In this document: one piece after another, positions 16,606 through 25,129 of the stretch
Position numbering within the stretch: the first letter of the stretch is position 1
Layout: each line of letters starts with the position of its first letter
NCBI RefSeq assembly: GCF_007754425.1
Contig: NZ_CP037452.1
Span: 1,018,501-1,082,500 of the forward strand
Source: Gimesia fumaroli
GTDB lineage: Bacteria > Planctomycetota > Planctomycetia > Planctomycetales > Planctomycetaceae
Reading direction: 5' to 3'
Length of the DNA: 64,000 nucleotides
Program-made: the position numbers and the translations under genes
The notes under the pieces: generated by a model
Seen by the model: only the letters and a program-made list of their open reading frames with translations
What the model was told of the DNA's origin: nothing
Database searches by the model: none

Positions 16606-17346
16606 TCACAAAGGCCAGTCGGCTCCGATGCACTCGCGTTGAATCGCCGTCAGTTGTTGTATTCCCAATGTTGCCAGTTCCAGTTGGGCGTCCAGCATGC
16701 CTCGGTTAAAGGTCTGGCCTTCTGCGGTTCCCTGGACTTCGACGAATTCGCTGCTGCCCGTCATTACCACGTTCATATCCACGCCGGCGGTGCTGTCTTC
16801 AATGTAATCCAGGTCGAGCACCGGCTCACCACTCACAACACCCACACTCACCGCAGCCACACTGTCAGAAAATACCTTTTTCGGATCGAAGATTTCTCCT
16901 TCGGCCAGTTGGCACGTTTCGGGAATCGCCAGCACCGTATCCAGCAGCGCCATAAAGCCGCCGGTGATACTCAGCGTCCGCGTGCCTCCGTCGGCTTGCA
17001 GCACATCGCAGTCCACGGTAATCGTGCGTGGTCCCAGAGCTGCGAAATCAACCACCGCCCGTAAACTGCGGCCGATCAGTCGTTGAATCTCACTCGAACG
17101 TCCGTCTGGCTTTCTTCGTTTTCGGGGAGACGTACTGCCGGGTAGCATGTTGTATTCTGCCGTCACCCAGCCGCTCGGGTTTTCATCGTGTTTCTTCCAG
17201 GGGGGCACGCTGTCATCCAGACTGGCCGTACACAGCACCACCGTATCGCCGGCGGAAATCAGGATGCTGCCCGGGGTGGCTTTGGTGTATCCCCGTTCGA
17301 CTTTGATGGGGCGAAGTTGATCGTTCTGGCGGGAATCGTGACGCAT
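16606..17346 (-). CDS. rph: Ribonuclease PH
   Basis: 246 residues, full length for RNase PH. It trims the 3' ends of tRNA precursors by phosphorolysis. Diagnostic segments are the N-terminus [39 protein letters not shown] (about 60-78), [19 protein letters not shown] (about 81-99), the phosphate-binding [15 protein letters not shown] region near 119-133 and the closing [18 protein letters not shown] stretch. The 3' side (16316-16605) is filled with dispersed repeats and has no gene. Confidence 0.97.
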   Translation of the reverse strand: MRHDSRQNDQLRPIKVERGYTKATPGSILISAGDTVVLCTASLDDSVPPWKKHDENPSGWVTAEYNMLPGSTSPRKRRKPDGRSSEIQRLIGRSLRAVVDFAALGPRTITVDCDVLQADGGTRTLSITGGFMALLDTVLAIPETCQLAEGEIFDPKKVFSDSVAAVSVGVVSGEPVLDLDYIEDSTAGVDMNVVMTGSSEFVEVQGTAEGQTFNRGMLDAQLELATLGIQQLTAIQRECIGADWPL

Positions 17347-17506
17347 GGTGCTGTCCTAAATTCTATTGAGTCAATTAGTTATCTGTGTTGAACCGATTTT
17401 TCGTCAAAGTTACCACGCTTTGACCGTGCATTTCAATGCAAGACCTCACGCTTTCTATTAAGATAGAGATCATTGTCCGTTCTCGTTTATTTCAGGAACC
17501 GTATTC

Positions 17507-18187
17507 GTGCTGATCTCAGAAATCTTTCATTCTCCACAAGGCGAAGGCAAATGGATCGGGGTTCCCTCGATTTTCATTCGCACCAGCGGCTGTAATCTCC
17601 GCTGCTGGTTCTGTGACACGCCTTACACCTCCTGGAACCCGGAGGGAGAGAAGATGTCGGTCGATGCGATCATGGAACACATCGAACAATACGATTGTGA
17701 ACACGTCGTAGTTACTGGCGGCGAGCCGATGATCAGTCACGAAATCGAATCCCTCACGCTCCGCCTGCATACCGCCGGTAAGGTCATCACCATCGAAACC
17801 GCGGGCACGATTCTGGCAGACGTCCACGCCGACCTGATGTCGATCAGCCCCAAACTCTCGAATTCGATCCCTGTCAAAGACCCGGATTGGGCGCATCGCC
17901 ACGATGCCCGACGCGATCAGCCGACCGTCATTCATGAATTGATCAAACGCCATCCCTATCAGATTAAATTCGTCGTCGACCGTCGCGAAGACGTCAGCGA
18001 GATTGAGGATTATCTGATCCGCTACCCGGAAATCAACCGCGAACAGGTCTACCTGATGCCACAAGGCACCACGGCCGAGATGCTGGCCGAACGTATGCCC
18101 TGGATCGAAGAGGTCGCCAAACAACTGGGCTGTCAGGTCACGCGGCGGATGCACATTGAACTCTGGGGCAACGTGCGGGGAAAATAA
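17507..18187 (+). CDS. queE: 7-carboxy-7-deazaguanine synthase
   Basis: 226 residues from a GTG at 17507, with CAGGAACC upstream. A radical SAM enzyme that contracts 6-carboxytetrahydropterin to 7-carboxy-7-deazaguanine on the way to queuosine. The N-terminus SEIFHSPQGEGKWIG is the QueE signature. The cluster motif is Cys29-x3-Cys33-x2-Cys36 (SGCNLRCWFCDT), the usual CX3CX2C. VVVTGGEP near residue 75 is the SAM-binding GGE motif. Other queuosine genes are not in the window. Confidence 0.95.
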   Translation: MLISEIFHSPQGEGKWIGVPSIFIRTSGCNLRCWFCDTPYTSWNPEGEKMSVDAIMEHIEQYDCEHVVVTGGEPMISHEIESLTLRLHTAGKVITIETAGTILADVHADLMSISPKLSNSIPVKDPDWAHRHDARRDQPTVIHELIKRHPYQIKFVVDRREDVSEIEDYLIRYPEINREQVYLMPQGTTAEMLAERMPWIEEVAKQLGCQVTRRMHIELWGNVRGK

Positions 18188-18216
18188 TCTGGGTATCTCA
18201 ATCCGTGCGAAGAAAC

Positions 18217-19356
18217 TCAGCCGTGAAAGATCGCGGCTCTCGCCTGTTGAATGCGTTCGACCGCCGCTTCGGACGTCTCCGCCAGCACCGTCAGGTGCCC
18301 CATCTTGCGACCAACTCGCGATTCCCGTTTGCCGTAGAGATGCACTTTTACATCGGGGAACTGTCGCAACGCACTCCAGTCGGGCGGCCCCGCTTCCCAG
18401 TGATCGCCCAGCAGATTCGCCATCGCGGCCGGCTTCAGTGATGCCGTCGAACCCAAAGGTAACCCGCAAATCGCCCGCACCTGTTGTTCGAACTGACACG
18501 ACACATGCCCGTCGATTGTCAGGTGCCCCGAATTATGGGGCCGCGGTGCGATCTCGTTGAGCATCAACCGCTGGCCGGCGGTCAGAAAGAACTCCACGCA
18601 CAATACGCCCACCACATCCAGATGCTCGAACACGGCCCGCGTGATTTCTACCGCTTCTTTGTTGACCGCGTCACCCAGACCAGAGGGAAAGACCGAAATG
18701 TCAAGAATATGATTCGCATGGTCGTTCTTCATCGGCCCGTAGAACGCGAATTCACCATCCAGTCCACGGACGCCAACGACGGAAATTTCGCACGTGTAAT
18801 CGATAAACGCTTCCAGAATCGTTTCGTCTGCGCCGACTTCCTGCCACGCGGCTTCCGCTTCATCGGGCGAATCGATCTTCACCTGCCCCTTGCCGTCATA
18901 GCCGGAGGTGGCCGACTTCAACACGGCGGGAGTACCTAACTCCTCAATCGCCGCGTGCAACTCGTCTACCGAACGCACGACCGCGAACGGCGTCACTGGG
19001 ATTCCCGCGTCTCTCAATTCCGACTTTTCGCGAATCCGGTTCTGTGCGACGTGTAACACATTCGCCCCCGGTCGCACGGGGGCATACTTCGATGCCGTTT
19101 CCGTCGTCTCCGAAAGGACGTTCTCAAACTCGAACGAAATCACATCCACCTTTTTCGCGAACTGCGCGACGGCGTCAAGGTCATCATACTCGCCACAGAT
19201 TTCGAGATCCGCAACTTGACCCGTGGGCGTATCAGTCTCGGGCGAGAACACGTGCACGTAATAACCCAGGCGGCGGGCTTCGATGGCAAACATCCGACCC
19301 AACTGGCCGCTGCCCAGCATACCCAGCGTGGCGCCGGGGGCGATCAACTTACTCAT
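18217..19356 (-). CDS. purK: 5-(carboxyamino)imidazole ribonucleotide synthase
   Basis: 379 residues, full length. The ATP-grasp enzyme joins bicarbonate to AIR in purine synthesis. Markers: [20 protein letters not shown] at the N-terminus, VISFEFENV near 72, the ATP-binding loop [12 protein letters not shown] near 146-157, and the signature [17 protein letters not shown] near 268-284. The ATG overlaps the purE stop (ATGA at 19353-19356), so the pair is translationally coupled and the product N5-CAIR passes to PurE. Confidence 0.97.
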   Translation of the reverse strand: MSKLIAPGATLGMLGSGQLGRMFAIEARRLGYYVHVFSPETDTPTGQVADLEICGEYDDLDAVAQFAKKVDVISFEFENVLSETTETASKYAPVRPGANVLHVAQNRIREKSELRDAGIPVTPFAVVRSVDELHAAIEELGTPAVLKSATSGYDGKGQVKIDSPDEAEAAWQEVGADETILEAFIDYTCEISVVGVRGLDGEFAFYGPMKNDHANHILDISVFPSGLGDAVNKEAVEITRAVFEHLDVVGVLCVEFFLTAGQRLMLNEIAPRPHNSGHLTIDGHVSCQFEQQVRAICGLPLGSTASLKPAAMANLLGDHWEAGPPDWSALRQFPDVKVHLYGKRESRVGRKMGHLTVLAETSEAAVERIQQARAAIFHG

Positions 19357-19847
19357 AATTCGGAATTATCCAGTACGGTGTCGGTCTGATTTTGACAGAA
19401 ATCGTGCATCTGTTTTCGCAATTCGGGACGGGAATTACCGAGAATACGAATCGCCAATAGGGCCGCGTTCTTCGCCCCCGATTCTCCAATCGCCAGCGTT
19501 CCCACCGGCACGCCTCCCGGCATCTGCACGATCGAGAGCAGCGAATCCAGTCCCTGCAGCGCCCGGCTTTTGACCGGCACACCCAGTACGGGCAGCACTG
19601 TCTGCGAGGCGACCATGCCCGGCAGATGGGCGGCACCGCCGGCGCCTGCGATGATCACTTCCAGCCCCCGTGCTTCCGCCTCTTTGGCGTATTCGTTCAT
19701 CCAGTCGGGAGTCCGATGTGCCGAGACTACGCGGCACTCATGTGCGACGCCAAACTGTTCCAGGATCGCAGCCGCCTCTTTCATCGTATCCCAGTCGGAT
19801 TGACTTCCCATGATCACGCCCACCAGCGGGGGACTTTTGTCTGACAT
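19353..19847 (-). CDS. purE: N5-carboxyaminoimidazole ribonucleotide mutase
   Basis: 164 residues, class I PurE length. It converts N5-CAIR to CAIR. The N-terminal [17 protein letters not shown] (residues 9-25) is the conserved phosphate/substrate loop, SAHRTPDWM near 44-52 holds the catalytic His, and [16 protein letters not shown] near 65-80 is the second loop. First gene of the purE-purK pair on the minus strand. Confidence 0.97.
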   Translation of the reverse strand: MSDKSPPLVGVIMGSQSDWDTMKEAAAILEQFGVAHECRVVSAHRTPDWMNEYAKEAEARGLEVIIAGAGGAAHLPGMVASQTVLPVLGVPVKSRALQGLDSLLSIVQMPGGVPVGTLAIGESGAKNAALLAIRILGNSRPELRKQMHDFCQNQTDTVLDNSEL

Positions 19848-20013
19848 AATGGAACTTTCCTGTTTGAGGCGATTGGCACCGCAGGGCGGCGATTTCTAAG
19901 GTATCTTGTGTTATTTCCGTTCGAGGTGGTCCCGATAATAATCAATTTGCTTACCTGATTGGAGTCTGCCATCCCCTTTTTTTGCAGGCTGCTCCCGACA
20001 AGTGCGTGTTCGT

Positions 20014-20042
20014 TTGACTTTCCGGGGGTTCTGGTCTAGTGT
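20014..20042 (+). promoter_or_regulatory. Candidate promoter for the sugar isomerase gene
   Basis: TTGACT (20014-20019), a 17-bp spacer and TAGTGT (20037-20042), 50 bp before the ATG at 20093. The -35 box is good; the -10 box is weak. Confidence 0.4.
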
Positions 20043-20092
20043 GAGGGACGATTTATTCATTCCCAGATGTGACAATATGAAAGGATCTTCTT

Positions 20093-21088
20093 ATGGCACG
20101 CCCTGTAACATTATTCACCGGACAATGGGCCGACCTCCCGTTGGAAGAGATGTGTAAGAAAGCCCAGGACTTCGGCTATGACGGCTTGGAACTTGCCTGC
20201 TGGGGAGACCATTTCGAAGTCGACAAAGCGCTCTCCGACGACACCTATTGTAACCGCAAACGGGAACTGCTCGAAAAATATGACCTGCAACTCTTTTCGA
20301 TCTCCAATCACCTCGTCGGTCAGGCCGTGCTCGATATCATCGACGAACGCCACAAAGCCATCCTGCCCGAATACGTCTGGGGGGACGGCGATCCCGCCGG
20401 CGTCAACGAACGGGCGATGGAAGAAATGAAGAACACGGCCCGCGCCGCACAGAAGCTCGGCGTCAGTGTCGTTAACGGCTTCACCGGTTCCAGCATCTGG
20501 CACTTGCTTTACGACTTCCCACCCACGCCGCGGGAAATGTACGACGCCGGCTACCAGTTGCTCGCCGACCGCTGGAATCCGATTCTCGACGTCTTCCAGG
20601 AATGCGGCATCAAGTTTGCCCTTGAAGTCCATCCCACGGAAATCGCGTTCGACATCTATTCCGCAGAAGCCTCACTGAAGGCCCTCGACCACCGCGAAGA
20701 GTTCGGCTTCAATTTCGACCCCAGTCACCTCATCTGGCAGGGCGTTGACCCTGTCGAATTCATCCGTTACTTCCCCGATCGTATTTATCATGCTCACATG
20801 AAAGATGCTTCGGTCACACTCAATGGTCGGACCGGAATTCTGACGAGCCACCTGCCGTTCGGCGATCAACGCAGAGGTTGGGACTTCCGCAGCGTCGGAC
20901 GAGGCGGCGTGCGATTCGAAGAAATCATCCGCGCCTTGAACGACATCGGTTACGGCGGCCCGCTCTCCATTGAATGGGAAGACATGGGCATGAACCGTGA
21001 TCAAGGTGCCCGCGAAGCCTGCCAGTTCACTAAGAACGTTGACTTCGCCCCCTCCGACATCGCCTTTGACGGCGCCTTCGGAGACTGA
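20093..21088 (+). CDS. Sugar phosphate isomerase/epimerase (xylose isomerase-like TIM barrel)
   Basis: 331 residues forming an AP endonuclease family 2/xylose isomerase-like barrel. The first strand ends [16 protein letters not shown] (about 28-43). Metal ligands expected in the family are visible: Glu in [10 protein letters not shown] (about 178), Asp and His in [10 protein letters not shown] (about 212-215), His in YHAHMKD (about 235) and Glu in LSIEWEDMG (about 295). These enzymes isomerise or epimerise ketoses, or dehydrate inosose. No operon partner; a strong hairpin terminator follows at 21119-21150. Confidence 0.9.
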   Translation: MARPVTLFTGQWADLPLEEMCKKAQDFGYDGLELACWGDHFEVDKALSDDTYCNRKRELLEKYDLQLFSISNHLVGQAVLDIIDERHKAILPEYVWGDGDPAGVNERAMEEMKNTARAAQKLGVSVVNGFTGSSIWHLLYDFPPTPREMYDAGYQLLADRWNPILDVFQECGIKFALEVHPTEIAFDIYSAEASLKALDHREEFGFNFDPSHLIWQGVDPVEFIRYFPDRIYHAHMKDASVTLNGRTGILTSHLPFGDQRRGWDFRSVGRGGVRFEEIIRALNDIGYGGPLSIEWEDMGMNRDQGAREACQFTKNVDFAPSDIAFDGAFGD

Positions 21089-21118
21089 AACAGAGCTTCG
21101 GTAGAGATCTGCCAAAAC

Positions 21119-21150
21119 AAACAGGGAGAGCGAATTCGTTCTCCCTGTTT
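21119..21150 (+). terminator. Hairpin terminator after the sugar isomerase gene
   Basis: Arms AAACAGGGAGA (21119-21129) and TCTCCCTGTTT (21140-21150) pair perfectly around a 10-base loop, 30 bp after the stop. Confidence 0.8.
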
Positions 21151-21199
21151 GCCTGCGCAGCGTGAAATTATCAGGTGGCTCTGTTAGCTCATCGGATAG

Positions 21200-21222
21200 C
21201 ACTTTTGGTTTGCCCTACAGTG
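21200..21222 (+). repeat. Dispersed repeat family C, copy 2 (degenerate)
   Basis: CACTTTTGGTTTGCCCTACAGTG followed by TTGAGAAATCG, the same downstream flank as copy 3 at 22649. Confidence 0.65.
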
Positions 21223-21242
21223 TTGAGAAATCGTCACTATCC

Positions 21243-21333
21243 TTGAGCGGCACAGCACCAGCCGCCGTTTTTACCAACAGCGGGGAAACGAAAAACAAAT
21301 TCTACCGAATCGCCACTCACACTCCGAGATGAA
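21243..21333 (+). repeat. Family B copy 2 plus 48-bp block, left copy
   Basis: TTGAGCGGCACAGCACCAGC opens a family B unit (to about 21272). Bases 21286-21333 match 22856-22903 at 46 of 48 positions (core CAAATTCTACCGAATCGCC). The two long blocks lie on either side of the gene at 21453-22571. Confidence 0.85.
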
Positions 21334-21452
21334 CATTGCCTACTTTAGGAACTGCGGTTTCCGATTCTACAAATTCAGGTAGAATGGTTTCATCGTAACT
21401 TCCCATCAATTGTTCGACTCTCTTTCACCGTTGCAGGAAAGGTTGCCAAATA

Positions 21453-22571
21453 ATGGTTCAGGCTTTCGCTCACAACATAGCCCGTCTCCTGTTCATCATT
21501 CCCTTGGGAATCATGCTGGCGCTATCGACGGTTGCCACTTGTCATGCAGAGGATCAACAGGCGGGAAGCATTTACGGCCAATTAACCAACGTGCGCGGCC
21601 ATACAATTCACACCGGCCATGCGGTCGTCTTTCTCTGTGATGCGAAAAGTGGGATCCCTCTTTCTCCGGAAACACGCAAGGTCATCGATCTCGACTCGGG
21701 GGCGGCGATTCGCTTTGATCAATATTGGCACGCGGTGACCGGCGATACCGGCGGCTTTCAATTCAAGAATGTCCCCGTCGGCACCTATCGGCTGGTGGCC
21801 CAGTCGTGGGCCGGGATCTCGGGAATGCCCCGCGCATTTCCCAAATCGAACCGAAACGACCCGGGTAATGAGCCGAGCTCGCTGATCATCCTGCATGGCA
21901 CAGCCGAGTCGGTCGTAGTTAAAGCGAATGAGAAGACGGTGGCCTATCCACGACAGTGGGGCGAAGAGACATTACGCATCGACACCGACCCGGCGGAGTC
22001 AGGCAACTTTCTGTTGATCAGCAAATATCCCCCACTGGGTGAAGGGATACTGGGGCCGACTGGCTGGGGGCAGAAGTTTATCGCCGGCGTCGTTGGTGTA
22101 ACGAGAATGGAAGACACGCAGGTCACGCTCATCGGCTTGCCCAAAGAAGGAGCGATTCATGTTTCGTTATTCAACTACGACAACAGCCCCGGCATAGGCG
22201 GTCATTCGTTCGACCTCAAATCCAACCAGCCGTCGACACTGCCAATCTACGCAGCATGGAGCAACGGTAAATATGAGCCGCCCCCACGACTGGAAAAACT
22301 GACGCGGTTCCTGGAAGAAAACAAAGTAGATGTAAAACAGTTGACCGGCTACGATCCCCAGAACGGACTGAGAAAAAGCTTGGCGCATGTGTGGAACACC
22401 GCTTCCAATCAGGTAGACGTACCCGGCTACGGCAAAGCCACTGTGATGGATCTACTGGCCGCAGAACGATTCGCAAGGCTCAAAAAATATCACCGGGAAC
22501 GCGGCCAGCTCCGTTCCAATAAACCAGCCCCAGCAATTCCCGCAGACGATGTCCCCGCCGATCAGAAATAA
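21453..22571 (+). CDS. Secreted protein of unknown function with carboxypeptidase-regulatory-like domain
   Basis: 372 residues. Residues 1-32 are a signal peptide (LLFIIPLGIMLALSTVATCHA). Residues 39-115 look like a carboxypeptidase-regulatory-like beta sandwich: SIYGQLTNVRG opens it and GGFQFKNVPVGTYRLVAQS closes it. The rest is unknown and ends in a Lys- and Pro-rich tail. Such domains are common in planctomycete exported proteins. The gene is bracketed by composite repeat blocks (21200-21333 and 22649-22903). Confidence 0.7.
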   Translation: MVQAFAHNIARLLFIIPLGIMLALSTVATCHAEDQQAGSIYGQLTNVRGHTIHTGHAVVFLCDAKSGIPLSPETRKVIDLDSGAAIRFDQYWHAVTGDTGGFQFKNVPVGTYRLVAQSWAGISGMPRAFPKSNRNDPGNEPSSLIILHGTAESVVVKANEKTVAYPRQWGEETLRIDTDPAESGNFLLISKYPPLGEGILGPTGWGQKFIAGVVGVTRMEDTQVTLIGLPKEGAIHVSLFNYDNSPGIGGHSFDLKSNQPSTLPIYAAWSNGKYEPPPRLEKLTRFLEENKVDVKQLTGYDPQNGLRKSLAHVWNTASNQVDVPGYGKATVMDLLAAERFARLKKYHRERGQLRSNKPAPAIPADDVPADQK

Positions 22572-22648
22572 AAAACAACGCCCCTCGCGCGTCGTGTGAC
22601 GCTGCTGTCGTTTGTCTCTCTCAACGTGTGGCACTTGTTGGTGGGGGG

Positions 22649-22671
22649 CACTGTTGGCTTGCCCAACAGTG
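22649..22671 (+). repeat. Dispersed repeat family C, copy 3
   Basis: CACTGTTGGCTTGCCCAACAGTG, followed by ATGAGAAATCGCCC and then a family B unit. Confidence 0.8.
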
Positions 22672-22690
22672 ATGAGAAATCGCCCACAAC

Positions 22691-22718
22691 CCTGAGCGGC
22701 AAAGCGCTAGCTGCCGGT
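22691..22718 (+). repeat. Dispersed repeat family B, copy 3
   Basis: CCTGAGCGGCAAAGCGCTAG followed by CTGCCGG, directly after family C copy 3. Confidence 0.75.
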
Positions 22719-22774
22719 AAAACCAAAGATCATGTATACCGTAAACCATTTCATTTCAGCGCTCTTTTTTCGAT

Positions 22775-22799
22775 CACGAAAAACACGAAATCACACGAA
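22775..22799 (-). repeat. Dispersed repeat family D, copy 3
   Basis: On the minus strand reads TTCGTGTGATTTCGTG then TTTTTCGTG. Confidence 0.75.
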
Positions 22800-22814
22800 A
22801 AGCAATCCAACATG

Positions 22815-22903
22815 TAAGCGGCACGGCGCCAGCCGCCGTTTTATTACCGCCACGAAAACGAAAACCAAATTCTACCGAATCGCCACTCACACCCCGAGAT
22901 GAA
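22815..22903 (+). repeat. Family B copy 4 plus 48-bp block, right copy
   Basis: TAAGCGGCACGGCGCCAGCC opens the unit; bases 22856-22903 repeat 21286-21333 with two mismatches. Confidence 0.85.
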
Positions 22904-23041
22904 AACTGGTAAGCTGATTGCATGAGCAGGCATTTAAAATGCAGAGAATTGCATATTGATCCTGGAATGTCACTTCCGTGTCAGGGCCATCATTTCAAAT
23001 ACTTTGGAATGATCTGCCGATTGAAAGTAAGTTGAGAAACT

Positions 23042-23581
23042 ATGAATGATCACCTTCAGATCGAGATTGAAGTACTTGGGGTAAATCAGTTGCAGAATTA
23101 TTTTCCCGATGATTCCTTTTTCTCTTTTCATTCCATGCGCTTTGGTCATCGTGTAGAGGGGAAAACTGATCAGATTCGCTCGGGGCAGCAGATTTCGGCA
23201 ATGGAGAAAAAGGAAATTCTCGAATCACTTGAACTTTCGGTGCTAAGGATCTGTTTTGTTAACCACAGCACAACGTCTCAAGAACTGGTTGTTCCAGGAG
23301 GTGCGTTTCGACCAGAGCTAGTCAGGCCGATGATTTTGGATCACGCTGGGCAATCGATCGAGGGAAGACGAATCTTTCGGGGAAAATATAGACTTGAAGA
23401 TCCGGTTACGTATGAAATTCAAGCAAACGATCAATTGTGTTTTGACCTGGTGGGACAAATCTATAAGGACAAACTGATCTATCCTTCTTACGAGTATGAG
23501 TTGCGGCGTGGGAAGAGAAATTATTTTCAGATACGATTTCTAGGCATGCTATCGAATCAGGTGGAGTGGTTGTTTACTTAA
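23042..23581 (+). CDS. Protein of unknown function
   Basis: 179 residues, ATG preceded by GTTGAGAAACT. No signal peptide and no transmembrane helix. The composition alternates charged and aromatic residues in beta-like strands (LRICFVNHS, YEIQANDQLCFDLVGQIY). More AT-rich than the core genes of the window and enclosed by dispersed repeats, so it may be accessory. No family recognised. Confidence 0.6.
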   Translation: MNDHLQIEIEVLGVNQLQNYFPDDSFFSFHSMRFGHRVEGKTDQIRSGQQISAMEKKEILESLELSVLRICFVNHSTTSQELVVPGGAFRPELVRPMILDHAGQSIEGRRIFRGKYRLEDPVTYEIQANDQLCFDLVGQIYKDKLIYPSYEYELRRGKRNYFQIRFLGMLSNQVEWLFT

Positions 23582-23679
23582 GGGGAGATAAATAAAGGTT
23601 CCAGGAATCCAAAAACTGGGTCTAAACAAATTAGGCTGCAGCAATGGAAACAGACGCCTGCAAAATATGTTACGAATTC

Positions 23680-23703
23680 AGCGGCTAGCGCCGAGCCGCT
23701 CAG
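23680..23703 (-). repeat. Dispersed repeat family B, copy 5
   Basis: Minus strand reads CTGAGCGGCTCGGCGCTAGC then CGCT. Confidence 0.75.
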
Positions 23704-23736
23704 GATTTGGACGCGAATTGTTTTTGAATTTTGATA

Positions 23737-23770
23737 TTTTCTGCCACAAAAAACTTGAAAGCACACGAAC
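23737..23770 (-). repeat. Dispersed repeat family D, copy 4
   Basis: Minus strand reads GTTCGTGTGCTTTCAAG then TTTTTTGTGGCAGAAAA; left half of an inverted pair. Confidence 0.75.
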
Positions 23771-23790
23771 TGGTTCTGGTTGCGTTACCG

Positions 23791-23825
23791 TTTTCGTACT
23801 TTTCGTGTCCTCCGTGGTAGAAAAT
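23791..23825 (+). repeat. Dispersed repeat family D, copy 5
   Basis: TTTTCGTACTTTTCGTGTCC then TCCGTGGTAGAAAAT; right half of the inverted pair, 20 bp from copy 4. Confidence 0.75.
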
Positions 23826-23985
23826 ACAGATTCCAGGAATCAAAATCACCCCGGTTCCATCGGCATCTCCAGTTGGAGTACGCCAAGCCGAGCCGAACGG
23901 ACTTTTTTCTTGTACGCCGGGGCAGCGATTTGTATGGTATATGAACACATTGATCCTGGTCCCCAGCGCTGGAGGGTGAGAGCAA

Positions 23986-24816
23986 ATGGCAGAGACTCCC
24001 GAGGAAGTGGAAGATGTGTTCCTGAATTTTCTGGGTGATGATCCCAAGTCACCCAGGCAGATTCGGACGCAGATGACGAAGCAGATCGCTAAGGACAAGA
24101 AGTCGGCCAAAGCCTGGACGGCGCGTGCTTGGGCGCATTTTGAGTTGGATGATTTCGACGATGCTGTCGCTGATGCTTCGAAGGCGATTGCCCTCTGTCC
24201 CGAGTCCTATCTTCCCTGGTACGTGCGCGGCGCGTCGTACTTTTGCACCGGGCAGACGGACGAAGCGGAAGCGGATTTGACCGAAGCAATTCGTCTGGCG
24301 GACAGTGTCAAACTGTTTCTGGAAGACGCCTATCGGTATCGCGGCGGGATTCGCTGTGATGACAAACGGACCGAAGAAGCGATTCAAGATTTGAACAAGT
24401 GTCTGAAAATACGCCCGGATGATTCGCAAGCGTACGGGTTTCGCGGCATCGCGTATTGTCGAAAACAGAACTATCGCAAAGCGATTCAGGACTTCGAAAA
24501 GGCGATTTCGCTGGCAGACGATTATCCGTTTCCCATGTCAGCACTGGCCTGGCTTCTGGCGACCTGCCCCGATAAGAAAATTCGCGATGGCGATCGCGCT
24601 TTGGAGTTAGCCGAACTGGCGAATGACCTTTCGGGAAACGAACACCTCGATGACCTGGCGGTGGCATATGCGGAAGTCGGCGACTTTAAAAATGCAGTGA
24701 AAACTCAGAAACGCGCGATCAAGCAGTGCCAGGACCCCAAGGAAAAAACCAAGTTCGAGAAACGCCTCAAACTGTTTGAATCCGGTCAGCCCCACCATGC
24801 GCTGTGGGGTGAGTAA
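23986..24816 (+). CDS. Tetratricopeptide repeat protein
   Basis: 276 residues; GGAGGGTGAG lies 6 bases before the ATG. About six TPR units span residues 35-265, for example AKAWTARAWAHFELDDFDDA, PESYLPWYVRGASYFCTGQ and SQAYGFRGIAYCRKQNYRKA. There is no signal peptide or membrane helix, so it is a cytoplasmic interaction scaffold. DEAEADLTEAIRL and AIQDFEKAISL are the typical B-helix forms. The partner is not evident from the neighbours. Confidence 0.85.
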   Translation: MAETPEEVEDVFLNFLGDDPKSPRQIRTQMTKQIAKDKKSAKAWTARAWAHFELDDFDDAVADASKAIALCPESYLPWYVRGASYFCTGQTDEAEADLTEAIRLADSVKLFLEDAYRYRGGIRCDDKRTEEAIQDLNKCLKIRPDDSQAYGFRGIAYCRKQNYRKAIQDFEKAISLADDYPFPMSALAWLLATCPDKKIRDGDRALELAELANDLSGNEHLDDLAVAYAEVGDFKNAVKTQKRAIKQCQDPKEKTKFEKRLKLFESGQPHHALWGE

Positions 24817-24870
24817 GCAGCAAATCAAAGTTCCAGTGATTGAAACAGATGGCTGCGACAGATGTCTCGA

Positions 24871-24898
24871 AAACGGCGACTGGTGCCGGGCCGCTCAC
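24871..24898 (-). repeat. Dispersed repeat family B, copy 6
   Basis: Minus strand reads GTGAGCGGCCCGGCACCAGT then CGCCGTTT. Confidence 0.75.
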
Positions 24899-24919
24899 AA
24901 ATCAAAGCCATTCACTTTT

Positions 24920-24944
24920 CACTGTTGGGCAAGCCAACACAGTG
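24920..24944 (-). repeat. Dispersed repeat family C, copy 4
   Basis: CACTGTTGGGCAAGCC then AACACAGTG; hairpin unit, inverted relative to copy 3. Confidence 0.7.
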
Positions 24945-25129
24945 CCTACACGCTGAAAGATTCTGGTAGTGAAGCATGAATTCACTGACCTGTCTCAATC
25001 AGTGCTTTTCTCAGCACTTAATCCTTAACTCCTGTGATAAATCTGTTTAAGCTTTATGAACGGTGTGTTTTTCTTATCATGGAATCGCCTGAATTTATAC
25101 CACTTTGAGTTTTTTGTCTGGGGCATCAA

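Larger units (their letters stand above)
22572..23041. other. Repeat-filled intergenic region
   Basis: 470 bp without a credible gene. In order it holds family C copy 3, family B copy 3, an inverted family D copy, and family B copy 4 with the 48-bp block. The remaining 130 bp precede the hypothetical gene at 23042. Confidence 0.75.
23582..23985. other. Repeat-bearing intergenic region
   Basis: 404 bp. It contains an inverted family B copy (23680-23703) and an inverted pair of family D copies (23737-23770 minus, 23791-23825 plus). No gene supported. Confidence 0.7.
24817..25129. other. Intergenic region with inverted B and C repeats
   Basis: 313 bp between two genes on the same strand. Holds family B copy 6 and family C copy 4, both inverted relative to the other copies. 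No gene supported. Confidence 0.65.

Noticed and set aside
17516..18499. 327-codon minus-strand frame opposite queE
   Set aside because: Overlaps queE and the purK 3' end; no family pattern.
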